Source: DATJOJ01 sp035507035 (GTDB taxonomy: Bacteria > Acidobacteriota > Terriglobia > Terriglobales > Acidobacteriaceae). Taken from it: a stretch of 64,000 bases of DNA. A program made the translations under genes and the position numbers. The notes below the pieces were generated by a model. It was not told the DNA's origin, did no database searches, and was given only the letters and a program-made list of their open reading frames with translations. Numbering within the stretch: position 1 is the first letter of the stretch; each line of letters begins with the position of its first letter. The DNA is taken from positions 1 through 64,000 of the forward strand of contig DATJOJ010000061.1 of the NCBI GenBank assembly GCA_035507035.1, read 5' to 3'. Positions 44,120 to 53,500 of this stretch are shown here, in pieces.

Positions 44120-44608
44120 ATGAAAAAATCGACGCAACCGATTCCACCCGGATTTCACACCATCACCCCGTCTCTCACGGTTCGCAATGCTGCAGAAGCC
44201 ATCGAGTTCTATAAGAAGGCGTTAGGGGCCCAGGAAAGAATGCGCATGGCGGGTCCTGACGGCATCATCACCCACGCCGAGTTGCAGATTGGCGATTCCA
44301 TCATTTTCATGAACGATGAGAACCCTGCCTGGGGAGCTAAATCGCCCCAGACATTAGGCGGCACACCCAGCGGATTCTATCTCTATGTGGAAGATGTGGA
44401 CAAGGCGTTCCAGCGCGCCGTCGACGCTGGCGGCAAGGTTACCTGTCCAGTGACGGATATGTTTTGGGGCGATCGCATGGGCAACTTCACCGACCCCTAT
44501 GGCTTTGCATGGACTCTCAGCACTCACACCCAAGATATGACCGAACAAGAAATGGAAGAAGGCGCCAAGCAGTTCCACGCGCAAATGGCGCAGAAAAAGA
44601 CGGCTTAA
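44120..44608 (+). CDS. VOC (glyoxalase/PhnB-like) family protein
   Basis: A 162-aa protein with the two beta-alpha-beta-beta-beta modules of the vicinal-oxygen-chelate fold: ITPSLTVRNAAEAIEFYKKALG, HAELQIGDSIIFMNDE, GFYLYVEDVDKAFQRAVDAGGKV and MGNFTDPYGFAWTLSTH. It resembles PhnB/bleomycin-resistance-like proteins. AAGGAG precedes ATG 44120. Substrate unknown. Confidence 0.88.
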   Translation: MKKSTQPIPPGFHTITPSLTVRNAAEAIEFYKKALGAQERMRMAGPDGIITHAELQIGDSIIFMNDENPAWGAKSPQTLGGTPSGFYLYVEDVDKAFQRAVDAGGKVTCPVTDMFWGDRMGNFTDPYGFAWTLSTHTQDMTEQEMEEGAKQFHAQMAQKKTA

Positions 44609-44672
44609 ATCTTCAACCGCGGAGGACACTGGGGTTGCCTGCGATCCTCGGTAGTCCTCTGTGGTGAGTTTT

Positions 44673-45182
44673 CTAGGCGGATTTTTCCTGTGCCGGGGCT
44701 TTAGCGAAAAGAATTTCAATTACTAGCAGCCCCGCGCCGCAGACGATCGCACTGTCGGCGACGTTGAAAGCTGGCCACTGATATTGGCCGATGTAGAAAA
44801 GCAGAAAGTCTACGACCCGTCCGTTTAGGAGTCGATCCCACAAATTCCCTACCGCACCTCCCAAAATCAGGGCGAGGCCAACTCCAGTCGTGGTCATCGC
44901 ATGGCTATTGCGCCACAGCAGAGCAGTTACCACGATCAGAGCCACGATAGAAAACAGCACCAGCATGGCGATCTTCCATTGTGCTGGAGAATCCGCAAAC
45001 AGGCCAAAAGCCGCCCCGCGGTTCTCCACGTGGGTAATGCGAAAGAAGCCGGGAATCACCTGAATTCCATCGTGCAAGGAAATATCTTTGGCGACCACCC
45101 ACTTGGTAGCACGGTCAAGTAACACTACCATCAGGGCAATCAGGAAATGAAATCTACGCATTACGTGGGGTTCGCTCATCAA
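44673..45182 (-). CDS. lspA: Lipoprotein signal peptidase (signal peptidase II)
   Basis: A 169-aa inner-membrane aspartyl protease with four hydrophobic helices. Catalytic Asp pair: GRVVDFLLFY and FNVADSAIVCG; also VENRGAAFGL and LGGAVGNLWDRLLNG. It removes signal peptides from prolipoproteins. It follows ileS by 18 bases on the same strand, the common ileS-lspA order. Start 45182, 45179 or 45161; no strong ribosome site. Confidence 0.95.
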   Translation of the reverse strand: MMSEPHVMRRFHFLIALMVVLLDRATKWVVAKDISLHDGIQVIPGFFRITHVENRGAAFGLFADSPAQWKIAMLVLFSIVALIVVTALLWRNSHAMTTTGVGLALILGGAVGNLWDRLLNGRVVDFLLFYIGQYQWPAFNVADSAIVCGAGLLVIEILFAKAPAQEKSA

Positions 45183-45200
45183 AAAACTGCACGTCTTAGA

Positions 45201-48026
45201 TTACTTCGTTGCCAGTTCCGCTTCGATCTCTTTCAGCACCGCGCTGCATCGCTCGCAAACCATGGGATAGTTCGAGTCCTCCCCCACGCCTGTCGAATAA
45301 TTCCAGCAGCGTTCGCATTTTTGCCCGGCAGCTTTCGCAACTTTGACCGCGACTCCAGTGCGGCCGTTTCCAGCCTGTTCTAGTGTGACGTCCGACACGA
45401 TAAACAGGTAGCGAAGCTGATCTTTGTAGTGCGCCAGCACGGAAAACACCGGATCGGCCGCAGCAATCGCGACTTGCGCTTCCAAGCCACCGCCGATCAG
45501 CTTGTTATTGCGAGCTTCCTCGAGCGCTTTGAGCACTTCCTCGCGCACGGCGCGCAAAGTCGACCAATCCTTATCCTGATTTGCCTCCTCAGCCAAAACG
45601 CCCTTACCGACAAGGTCTGCCGCGGCAGGAAATTTCTCGACGTGCACGCTTTTCGATCGGCCCGGCAATGCCGGCATATATTGCCAAATCTCCTCGCAAG
45701 TAAAGCTCATAATCGGGGCTAGCAATCGCACCAGCGCCTCGCCGATCCGCCAAATTGCTGTCTGTGCCGCCCGCCTCGCCTGTGAATTCGGAGCGTACGT
45801 GTACAACCGGTCTTTTAGCACATCGAAATAAAACGCGCTGAGCTCTACGACGCAGAAATTCAAGATTCGCTGATAAATCTTGTGAAAAGAGAATTCATTG
45901 TAAAAGCGGATTACATCCGCTGCCATGGCCGCTGTCTGCCGCAGCATGTATTGGTCGAGCGCTTCCATCTTCTCGAACGGCACGGCATCTCGTTGCGGAT
46001 CGAAGCCATGCAGGTTTCCCAGAATGTAGCGAAAAGTATTGCGAATCTTGCGGTAGTTTTCCGCGATCCGCTGCATCAGCTGCTCGGACCCAACTACGTC
46101 CTCGCGAAAATCGACCGACGCGACCCACAGCCGCACAATCTCTCCGCCAAGCCGTCCAGCGATGTCCACTGGATCGACATCATTCCCCCGCGACTTCGAC
46201 ATCGCCTGGCCGTTTTCATCGAGCGTCCACCCGACCGTCGCGACCGTTTTGTAAGGCGCACGATTCTGCGTACCGACCGAGCAAAGCAGGGAAGAGTGGA
46301 ACCACCCCCGGTGCTGGTCGCCGCCTTCGAGATAGAGGTCGGCTGACGGAGGATAGTTCGGTTCGGCCGACCGCAGGGCAAGATAGCTGCATCCCGACTC
46401 GAACCACACGTCGAGAATGTCCATCTCCTTTTCAAATTTTGTTCCTCCGCATTTGGCGCACTTCGTGCCCGGAAAAACAATATTGTCTGCTTCTGGCGTG
46501 TACCAGGCATCCGCGCCAGAACGAGCGAATAACTCGACGACCTTCCGATGAATTGCCGAATCCATCAATGGCTTGTGGCAGCCCGCGCATAGAAACACTG
46601 CGATCGGCACGCCCCAGACCCGCTGCCGTGAGATGCACCAATCCGGCCGCGTAGCAATCATATTGGCAATGCGATCCTCACCCCACGATGGGTCCCACTT
46701 TACTTTCTCAATCTCTTCCAACGCCCGCGTGCGCAGCGTGCCGCCGGGCATGGGCGTCTCCATCGAGATGAACCATTGCTCGGTCGCGCGAAAGATGATC
46801 GGATTGTGGCACCGCCAGCAATGCGGATAAGAATGCTCGATCTTCTCTTCGTGCATCAGCGCACCGCGCTTTTTCAACAGTTCAACGATCGGCGCATTCG
46901 CTTTGAAAACCTGCAGCCCGTCGTACTCCGGCAAGCCGTCGTGTATAACGCCAGATTCATCCACATGCGTTGTCAGATCGAGCTTGTATTTCACGCCGGT
47001 ATTGAAGTCGTCCGCGCCATGAGATGGCGCAGTGTGAACCACGCCCGTGCCCGTATCCATCGTGACGTAATCAGCAAGCACGCCAATAATGTTGCGATCG
47101 AGAAATGGATGCGCGAAATTCTTGCACTCCATTTTCTCGCCGGGAAATCTGGCGATTTCCTGCTTCGAGCTTAATCCGACTTTGCCGGCAAACTCCTCCG
47201 CCAACCTCGCGGCCACGATATAAACCTCGCCGCCCGACTCCAGCGCGGCATATTCCTCCTTAGGATGAAATGCCACCGCCATCGACGCTGGCATCGTCCA
47301 CGGAGTGGTCGTAAAGATCACCGTGAAGACATTCTTGCCTTTCAGCGCCGGATCGATCGTTGCTGGATCGTCTTTCAGTCGATACTTCACCCAAATCGCC
47401 GGGCTTGTCCGATTCTCGTATTCGACCTCCGCTTCAGCGAGCGCCGTTTTATCGTGAATACACCAGTAGACTGACCGCAGCCCCTTGTATACGAAATCCC
47501 GTTCCATGAACGTAAACAGGGTATCGACGACTACCGACTCATACTGCGGATTCATCGTCGCATAGGGCTTTTCCCAACGCCCAAACACGCCAATGCGGGT
47601 GAACTGCGAGGTCTGTAAATCAAGGAACTTTTGGGCGTACTTGCGGCATTCCAGGCGCACATCGGCTGGCTTCATTTGGAGCTTTTTGCCGCCGAGTTGC
47701 TGGTCGACTTTGATCTCGATGGGGAGGCCATGGCAATCAAAACCGGGGACGTACGGCGCATCAAATCCCATCATGTTGTGCGATTTGACAATGAAGTCCT
47801 TCAAACATTTGTTGAGCGACGTGCCCAGATGGATCGGCCCGCTGGTATACGGAGGCCCATCGTGAAGCGCATAAATTTGCGCTCCTGCCCGCGCCTCGCG
47901 GATGCGGCGGTAGATGCCCATCTCGTGCCAGCGTGCGAGCAGTTTGGGCTCGTTCTGCGGCAGATTGGCTTTCATAGGAAAGTCGGTTTTAGGCAGATTG
48001 ATCGTTGACTTTAACTCGAGCGGCAC
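45201..48026 (-). CDS. ileS: Isoleucyl-tRNA synthetase
   Basis: A 941-aa class I synthetase. The HIGH-like motif is SGPIHLGTSLNKCLKD, the editing domain has TTPWTMPASMAVAFHP and MDTGTGVVHTAPSHGADDF, and the KMSKS motif is AMSKSRGNDVDP. The C-terminus has a Cys4 zinc site (CERCWNYSTG and CERCSAVL). No T-box leader is seen upstream. lspA is downstream in the same unit. Confidence 0.97.
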   Translation of the reverse strand: MPLELKSTINLPKTDFPMKANLPQNEPKLLARWHEMGIYRRIREARAGAQIYALHDGPPYTSGPIHLGTSLNKCLKDFIVKSHNMMGFDAPYVPGFDCHGLPIEIKVDQQLGGKKLQMKPADVRLECRKYAQKFLDLQTSQFTRIGVFGRWEKPYATMNPQYESVVVDTLFTFMERDFVYKGLRSVYWCIHDKTALAEAEVEYENRTSPAIWVKYRLKDDPATIDPALKGKNVFTVIFTTTPWTMPASMAVAFHPKEEYAALESGGEVYIVAARLAEEFAGKVGLSSKQEIARFPGEKMECKNFAHPFLDRNIIGVLADYVTMDTGTGVVHTAPSHGADDFNTGVKYKLDLTTHVDESGVIHDGLPEYDGLQVFKANAPIVELLKKRGALMHEEKIEHSYPHCWRCHNPIIFRATEQWFISMETPMPGGTLRTRALEEIEKVKWDPSWGEDRIANMIATRPDWCISRQRVWGVPIAVFLCAGCHKPLMDSAIHRKVVELFARSGADAWYTPEADNIVFPGTKCAKCGGTKFEKEMDILDVWFESGCSYLALRSAEPNYPPSADLYLEGGDQHRGWFHSSLLCSVGTQNRAPYKTVATVGWTLDENGQAMSKSRGNDVDPVDIAGRLGGEIVRLWVASVDFREDVVGSEQLMQRIAENYRKIRNTFRYILGNLHGFDPQRDAVPFEKMEALDQYMLRQTAAMAADVIRFYNEFSFHKIYQRILNFCVVELSAFYFDVLKDRLYTYAPNSQARRAAQTAIWRIGEALVRLLAPIMSFTCEEIWQYMPALPGRSKSVHVEKFPAAADLVGKGVLAEEANQDKDWSTLRAVREEVLKALEEARNNKLIGGGLEAQVAIAAADPVFSVLAHYKDQLRYLFIVSDVTLEQAGNGRTGVAVKVAKAAGQKCERCWNYSTGVGEDSNYPMVCERCSAVLKEIEAELATK

Positions 48027-48361
48027 TCGCTGGCTTCCCCCAAATGATTGATTCCTTGATTATATAGGGATTCGGAGAATGAACGAGGATAACGCGCTCC
48101 CGGACACCAAGGTTACCCGCGACATAATAGGGAAAGTCCGCCGGAACGTGTAGAATCGGATACAATTTTGTAGACGCGAGCGACCCTTCCGGAGTCTAAG
48201 CATCTAAGTTTGTCATTGGGGGAGAAATTCTCCAATTGGCTGAGCAACTTGGGGGGTACAATGGGGTTGAAGTCTGTTGAAGCAACGCACCAAGCCAAAC
48301 CGTCATCCACTCTAGGGGGAGCATCCTTTCTTCTCAGACATCCACAGCTCGGAGTTAAATA
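48027..48361. other. Gene-free stretch between ileS and tonB
   Basis: Shared upstream region of two divergent genes. It holds a perfect palindrome GGAGAA-A-TTCTCC (48221-48233), a possible operator, and TACAAT (48257-48262), a possible -10 box for tonB without a good -35. No small gene or riboswitch is recognised. Confidence 0.4.
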
Positions 48362-49357
48362 ATGGCGACCGACGCTCTTAGAACCCGCCCAGAGGGTGAA
48401 CCCGAACTGAATCTGTTGTTGTCGAAAAGCAGTCTGGAACAGCCACTGTGGAGATCCCTGTTCCAGGGCCTCGACGATTTCTTTTTCCCCAAGAAACTTC
48501 CTCCCTTAGTTCTGACTTCGAAGCCAGTTCCGGTCAAGGACATTTGGGGCTTTTACAACTACAAAAAGAACGGCGTCTTCGGATCGACGGTCGTCCACCT
48601 CATCGCTGTATCGCTGATTATCGGGCTGACCATCTGGGGTGGCCGCGTGATCAAGCAGGTTAAGAAACCAGAGGCCACGGTAACCCTGATCGCCCCGGAC
48701 GATGTTCCGCCTCTCCAGCCTTCGAAGACTCAGGCCGGTGGCGGTGGTGGTGGTGGCGACCGCGACATTCTAAAGGCTTCCAAAGGCAGACTGCCGAAAT
48801 TGTCCATGCAGCAGATCACGCCGCCCATGGTCGTGGTCCGCAATGATAATCCGAAGCTGCCAGTGGAACCGACCGTGGTCGTTCCACCGCAGATCCACAT
48901 GGCGATGGCGAACCTGCCGACGCTTGGCGATCCGATGTCGAACATCCCTGCTCCGCCTTCCAATGGAACCGGATCGGGTGGCGGTATCGGCTCCGGCAGC
49001 GGTGGTGGCGTAGGCTCGGGATCTGGCCCGGGTGTTGGTCCTGGACACGGCGGCGGTATTGGTGGAGGCGTCTTCCGCGTAGGCGGTGGCGTGTCGGCCC
49101 CGAAACCGATCTATTCTCCAGATCCGGAATACTCGGAGGAAGCTCGCAAGGCAAAGTATCAGGGTGTGTGCGTGCTCTGGATGGTCGTAGGGCCAGACGG
49201 CAAACCGCGCGACGTCAAGATCCAACGCAGTCTTGGCCTGGGCTTGGACGAAAAAGCCATCGAAGCCGTGAAGACCTGGAAATTTGAACCGGCCATGAAA
49301 GATGGCCGACCGGTCGCGGTTGAGATCAGCGTACAGGTTGATTTCCACCTGTACTGA
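48362..49357 (+). CDS. TonB-family energy transducer
   Basis: A 331-aa protein. One membrane helix at about 75-95 (STVVHLIAVSLIIGLTIWGG) follows an unusually long 70-residue cytoplasmic N-terminus. The periplasmic part has Pro segments and two Gly-rich stretches (six-Gly run near 127; GSGGGIGSGSGGGVG near 205-245) instead of the classical Pro-Lys spacer. TonB C domain (about 255-331): YSPDPEYSEEARKAKYQGVC, GLDEKAIEAVKTWKFEPA. It should couple proton force to outer-membrane receptors; ExbBD is not in the window. Confidence 0.9.
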   Translation: MATDALRTRPEGEPELNLLLSKSSLEQPLWRSLFQGLDDFFFPKKLPPLVLTSKPVPVKDIWGFYNYKKNGVFGSTVVHLIAVSLIIGLTIWGGRVIKQVKKPEATVTLIAPDDVPPLQPSKTQAGGGGGGGDRDILKASKGRLPKLSMQQITPPMVVVRNDNPKLPVEPTVVVPPQIHMAMANLPTLGDPMSNIPAPPSNGTGSGGGIGSGSGGGVGSGSGPGVGPGHGGGIGGGVFRVGGGVSAPKPIYSPDPEYSEEARKAKYQGVCVLWMVVGPDGKPRDVKIQRSLGLGLDEKAIEAVKTWKFEPAMKDGRPVAVEISVQVDFHLY

Positions 49358-49383
49358 GAGGCTGCAAACTGGAAGCTTAGAAT

Positions 49384-49408
49384 GGCCGCGAGCAATCGCG
49401 GCCGTTTT
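49384..49408 (+). terminator. Rho-independent terminator after tonB
   Basis: GGCCGCGA-GCAA-TCGCGGCC then GTTTTC; stem and loop identical over 20 bases to the terminator after the M48 gene. Confidence 0.85.
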
Positions 49409-49469
49409 CTTGTCCGCCGCAAAGTCAGCAACCAGTTACAATCTCATAAGAAAAACGTCTCTCATCATC

Positions 49470-51620
49470 ATGAAAACTTTTCGATCACCCAACCTAACGG
49501 TTATTCTGCTATTTATGAGCCTTTTGACCAGCGATGTCCTCGCCCAGAATTCTGCCAAGCCGGCGCCCAGCGAGAGTTTTGGCCCCTCGAACCCGTTCTA
49601 TGCGCCCAGCGAACTGCCATTTCACGCCCCACCGTTCGACAAGATCAAAGATGAAGACTATCAGCCTGCGATCGAAGCCGGCATGGCGCAACAGCAGGCG
49701 GAGATTGAGGCGATTGCCAACAATCCCCAAGCCCCGACCTTCGACAACACCATCGTGGCTCTGGAGAAGAGCGGTCGATTGCTGGATCGAACCATGGTGG
49801 CCTTTCACGGCGTTACGGGTGCCAATACCAACCCTACGCTGCAGAACATCAAAACGATCGAAGCCCCAAAACTCGCTGCGCACGAAGATTTCATTTTCCT
49901 GAACACGAAACTGTTTGAGCGGATCAGCGCAATTTACAAGCAGAAAGACTCGCTCAACCTCGATGCTGAATCGCTGCGCTTGCTGGATCGCTACTACGAG
50001 AGGTTTGTGCACGCAGGGGCGAACCTCTCGGAAAGCGACAAATCCGAACTTAAGAAGATGAATGAAGAGGCTTCGACGCTATCAACCGCATTTTCCAACA
50101 AGCTGCTCGCTGCCACGAAGGAAGGTGCCTACGTTACCAAAGACAGAGCTGCGCTGGCAGGACTCCCCGATGCTCGTATTGCCGCGGCAGAGCAGGCGGC
50201 AAAGAACCGCAAAGTCGAGGGATTCCTAATCCCCCTTCAAAACACGACCCAGCAGCCCGATTTAACTTCGCTCAGAGATCGCGCGACGCGGGAAGCCCTC
50301 TTCGAACACTCGTGGAACCGCACGGAGCGTGGCGATGCTAATGATACGCGCGACACGATTGCTCGCCTGGCCCAACTCCGCGCGCAGAAAGCCAAATTGC
50401 TGGGGTATCCGAACTATGCCGCATGGAAGATCGAGGATCAGATGGCGAAAACGCCGGAAGCTGCTTTGAAGTTCATGGATGCGATTGTCCCGGCGGCCAC
50501 CGGAAAAGCTGCCAGCGAAGCCAAAGATAATCAGGCAGTCATTGATTCTCAGCACGGCGGCTTTCAACTCCGGCCCTGGGATTGGGAGTTTTACTCGGAA
50601 CAAGTGCGCAAGGCGCGATACGCTCTGGACGACGCAGAAGTAAAGCCGTACTTCGAGCTGAATAATGTCCTGGAGAATGGCGTTTTCTACGCTGCCAATC
50701 AGCTCTACGGACTGACGTTCAAAGAGCGGCACGACATTCCGGTTTACGAGGCGGACGTGCGGGTGTTCGAGGTGTTCGACAGCAACGGCAAGCATTTGGC
50801 GCTTTTCTACTGCGATTACTTCAAACGAGACAATAAGAATGGTGGAGCGTGGATGTCGGAGTTCGTCGGACAATCGAAGCTGCTCGGAGATTCACCGGTT
50901 GTCTACAACGTTGCTAATTTGCCAAAGCCGGCCGCAGGAGAACCTGCGCTGATCAGCTTCACGGACGTGGTCACGATGTTTCACGAATTTGGACACGCGC
51001 TGCATGGCATGTTTTCGAACGTGAACTATCCCATGCTGGCGGGCACATCGACGGCGCGAGACTTCGTGGAGTTTCCGTCGCAGTTCAACGAGCATTGGGC
51101 GCTTTATCCCTCGATCTTTGCCCACTATGCGAAACACTACAAAACTGGCGCTTCTATGCCGGAAGAGCTGGTGGCGAAAATCCGGAACTCCGAAACTTTT
51201 AATAAAGGTTACGACATGACCGAACTGCTGGCTGCCGCTGAACTTGACATGCAGTGGCACCTGCTTCCTGCGGATGCGCCACTTCAGAATCCGGATGAGT
51301 TTCAGAAACAAGCGCTCGAGAAGACGCACCTCGCGGTGAGCTATGTGCCGCCACGATACCGCTCCAGCTACTTCGCCCACATTTGGAGTAGCGATGGGTA
51401 CAGCGCAGGATATTATGCGTACCTGTGGACGCAAATGCTGGCGGACGATGCATACCAATGGTTCGTCGACAATGGCGGGCTGACTCGAGCCAATGGCGAT
51501 CGCTTCCGGCAAATGATTCTGTCGCGCGGGAATACGCAAGACCTGGAGAAACTGTATGAGTCGTGGCGCGGCGGACCGCCAAACACTAAGGCGATGTTGA
51601 AATATCGCGGGCTGGAATAA
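49470..51620 (+). CDS. dcp: Exported peptidyl-dipeptidase Dcp (M3 family)
   Basis: A 716-aa zinc peptidase removing C-terminal dipeptides. Signal peptide MKTFRSPNLTVILLFMSLL then TSDVLAQ. Zinc motif VTMFHEFGHALHGMFS with downstream GTSTARDFVEFPSQFNEHW, both Dcp signatures; C-terminal YFAHIWSSDGYSAGYYAYLW. ATG 49470 is set by the signal peptide; the frame is open back to 49302 inside tonB. Periplasmic Dcp would recycle peptides. Confidence 0.93.
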   Translation: MKTFRSPNLTVILLFMSLLTSDVLAQNSAKPAPSESFGPSNPFYAPSELPFHAPPFDKIKDEDYQPAIEAGMAQQQAEIEAIANNPQAPTFDNTIVALEKSGRLLDRTMVAFHGVTGANTNPTLQNIKTIEAPKLAAHEDFIFLNTKLFERISAIYKQKDSLNLDAESLRLLDRYYERFVHAGANLSESDKSELKKMNEEASTLSTAFSNKLLAATKEGAYVTKDRAALAGLPDARIAAAEQAAKNRKVEGFLIPLQNTTQQPDLTSLRDRATREALFEHSWNRTERGDANDTRDTIARLAQLRAQKAKLLGYPNYAAWKIEDQMAKTPEAALKFMDAIVPAATGKAASEAKDNQAVIDSQHGGFQLRPWDWEFYSEQVRKARYALDDAEVKPYFELNNVLENGVFYAANQLYGLTFKERHDIPVYEADVRVFEVFDSNGKHLALFYCDYFKRDNKNGGAWMSEFVGQSKLLGDSPVVYNVANLPKPAAGEPALISFTDVVTMFHEFGHALHGMFSNVNYPMLAGTSTARDFVEFPSQFNEHWALYPSIFAHYAKHYKTGASMPEELVAKIRNSETFNKGYDMTELLAAAELDMQWHLLPADAPLQNPDEFQKQALEKTHLAVSYVPPRYRSSYFAHIWSSDGYSAGYYAYLWTQMLADDAYQWFVDNGGLTRANGDRFRQMILSRGNTQDLEKLYESWRGGPPNTKAMLKYRGLE

Positions 51621-51794
51621 TCGGCCGTAGAGCGCGGGGCATGGTCTGCGGCGACGCTTTCTACCTCCCAGTTGCGTCATCGAAATCTTCAAAAACTAGG
51701 GAATCACCTAGTGGCAGGATTCACAGCGGTCTCCTAGAGTGAGTTCATACACGGGCGGCAGTGAAGGGGAACTCGTGAATAGGAGACGGCAGTC

Positions 51795-51917
51795 ATGGCA
51801 CGAATCATAAAATTTTATATCCCGACGTCATACCGAAGGATTAATAAGGACGCAACGCTGTTGGAGCGGGGTAAGCTGATCGTTTTCACTCGGCTGCCGA
51901 GAACTAAATCCGCATAA
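51795..51917 (+). CDS. 40-residue basic small protein
   Basis: MARIIKFYIPTSYRRIN-start, ending RLPRTKSA, then TAA. GGAG stands 12 bases before the ATG, and a strong terminator begins 66 bases after the stop. The opening (Met-Ala-Arg-Ile-Ile-x-Phe-Tyr-Ile-Pro) reads like a coding sequence with a beta strand and a basic end. Too short for a firm call; no family named. Confidence 0.5.
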   Translation: MARIIKFYIPTSYRRINKDATLLERGKLIVFTRLPRTKSA

Positions 51918-51982
51918 CGGTTTCCAGTCTTACGGGGCGAGTCTTCGAAAGCGTTAACCGACGACTGGCGAAGACGCAAATG

Positions 51983-52012
51983 AAAAGGCCGCGACTAACG
52001 TCGCGGCCTTTT
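51983..52012. terminator. Bidirectional terminator
   Basis: AAAAGGCCGCGA-CTAACG-TCGCGGCCTTTTT: 12-pair stem with A and T runs on both sides, placed between the 40-codon gene and the convergent YXWGXW gene. Confidence 0.88.
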
Positions 52013-52074
52013 TGTCTCCCCAGATCAAGTTAGCGGCGGGACGAAGGTACCAGTGCTCCATCGCCACGACGAAT

Positions 52075-53289
52075 TCATCTTCCGGCCCTTCCGCCGTGCG
52101 GTTCGGCCGGTCGAGATTCTCCGCCGGGGTGTGATTCCTGGCGAGGCTGCGATTCATGCTGCGGCGCGGCCTCGGGCCGTGGTTGGGATTGCGGGCGCGA
52201 AACCGTTGAGTGGCTTGGCTGCCTGTAAGACTGTTCACTTCGCGACGAACTCTGCGGCCGCGGCGTGCTTTGCGGACGCGGAACGTTCTGCGCATGGTAC
52301 GTTGGCTCGGGGCGTGACCCGCTCTGGCCGTAGTTGCTGGAAGGGCGAGACGCACTCGAAGGCCGAGGCACGTTGGAGTGCGTCGTAGAGTTATTTTCGT
52401 TGCGTGCGCTGTTGTTTGTCTGACCGAACGAGCTGGGCGGACGCGGCACGGAGCTGCGCATCGGAGTCGCATTGTTACGCCCGTTTTCTACTGGCGAGTT
52501 GCCAGTAGGGCGCGAAACGGAGTTGGCACGAGGCGCGTTGTTGTTGGCCTCCGGTGCGCGATAGGGCCCCCCGGCTCGGCTGGCGGAGACTGCGGCGCCC
52601 TTGAAATCCGACGGCCTGGCCGTGGCAGCGATCGAAGGTTTGCCATGGTTCACGGAAGCCAGAAGATCACGGTTATTTCTCGCCATCGTCTCGTGTTGCA
52701 CCTGGGCAGAGGTGGCGGCGATGTGCTGCTCACGCGCCGCTGCTTGCTCGGCAGCGGTCGGCCGGGCCGTAAGGCCGCCAGGCCCGCCGTTGTAGGCGAC
52801 GCGATTGACGGTCGTGTTGTTGTTGATCACGGTGGTGTTGTAAACGTTGTGAACATTGACGATGTTCACATTCGTGACATTGCGGTTGTAGAAGAACTGT
52901 CCACCGCGCCAATAGCCCCCGGCAAAGCCGACACCGGTGTAGCCGAAGCCGTAGTTAATGCCGCCGTAAAAGCCAACCCTCGGACCCCAATATCCAGCAT
53001 GCCAGAGGTACACGCCACCGGCGAAACCCCAATAGCCGGGCGTCCACAGAAAGCCAGGTTGAGGCGCCAAAACCCACGTGCCGGGAACCCAGTAATAGCC
53101 ATCAGGTCCGTATGCCCAGTAGCCAGGCGTCCACATGTAGCCCGGCGCCGGGCAGGGTGGCTGCACATAGACCGGCAGTGGAGGCGGTCCAAAATTGACG
53201 GATACGAAAACTCCGGCGAATGCAGCGGAAGACATCGCCAGAATCAGCACCGTTGCCAACATCCAGCGAATTGAATTTGGGATACGCAT
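52075..53289 (-). CDS. Exported YXWGXW-repeat protein with disordered tail
   Basis: A 404-aa secreted protein. Signal peptide MRIPNSIRWMLATVLILAM then SSAAFA. Residues 50-130 carry repeated aromatic-glycine units (PGYMWTPGYWAYGPDGYYWVPG, in register with PGFLWTPGYWGF and YLWHAGYWGP) known as YXWGXW repeats. An Asn/Val-rich stretch (VTNVNIVNVHNVYNTTVINNN) follows, then about 200 residues of Ser/Pro/Arg/Asn/Gln low complexity. Likely envelope or matrix protein; function unknown. Confidence 0.82.
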   Translation of the reverse strand: MRIPNSIRWMLATVLILAMSSAAFAGVFVSVNFGPPPLPVYVQPPCPAPGYMWTPGYWAYGPDGYYWVPGTWVLAPQPGFLWTPGYWGFAGGVYLWHAGYWGPRVGFYGGINYGFGYTGVGFAGGYWRGGQFFYNRNVTNVNIVNVHNVYNTTVINNNTTVNRVAYNGGPGGLTARPTAAEQAAAREQHIAATSAQVQHETMARNNRDLLASVNHGKPSIAATARPSDFKGAAVSASRAGGPYRAPEANNNAPRANSVSRPTGNSPVENGRNNATPMRSSVPRPPSSFGQTNNSARNENNSTTHSNVPRPSSASRPSSNYGQSGSRPEPTYHAQNVPRPQSTPRPQSSSRSEQSYRQPSHSTVSRPQSQPRPEAAPQHESQPRQESHPGGESRPAEPHGGRAGR

Positions 53290-53500
53290 TGTGTTCGTCC
53301 TTTCCAGTCACTTATACAAACGCGAAAGTGCGCAGGATGTTGCGGCGAGCGGCACGGCAGAGAAATCAGGAGGTTACAAAGGTGCTGCGGAAAGACGCAA
53401 AAATTACAGGGATCGCGTGTAAAAATTCGTCAACTGCGCAACGGCAGCATTGTCGAATGCGCTAATGATCCTGCAGGAGCACGAGGTCGCGCCCCCTTAG

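Noticed and set aside
48027..48361. T-box leader upstream of ileS
   Set aside because: No T-box sequence (TGG-type bulge followed by a terminator) could be found.
48735..49075. Gly-rich repeats as a tandem-repeat locus
   Set aside because: They are the periplasmic linker of the TonB protein and stay in frame.
49302..49469. N-terminal extension of Dcp into tonB
   Set aside because: A signal peptide begins at 49470, and a terminator lies inside the extension.
52378..53274. A 298-codon open frame on the plus strand
   Set aside because: It is the antisense of the YXWGXW gene, whose signal peptide and repeats are clear. The plus frame is Arg/Val-rich without any motif.
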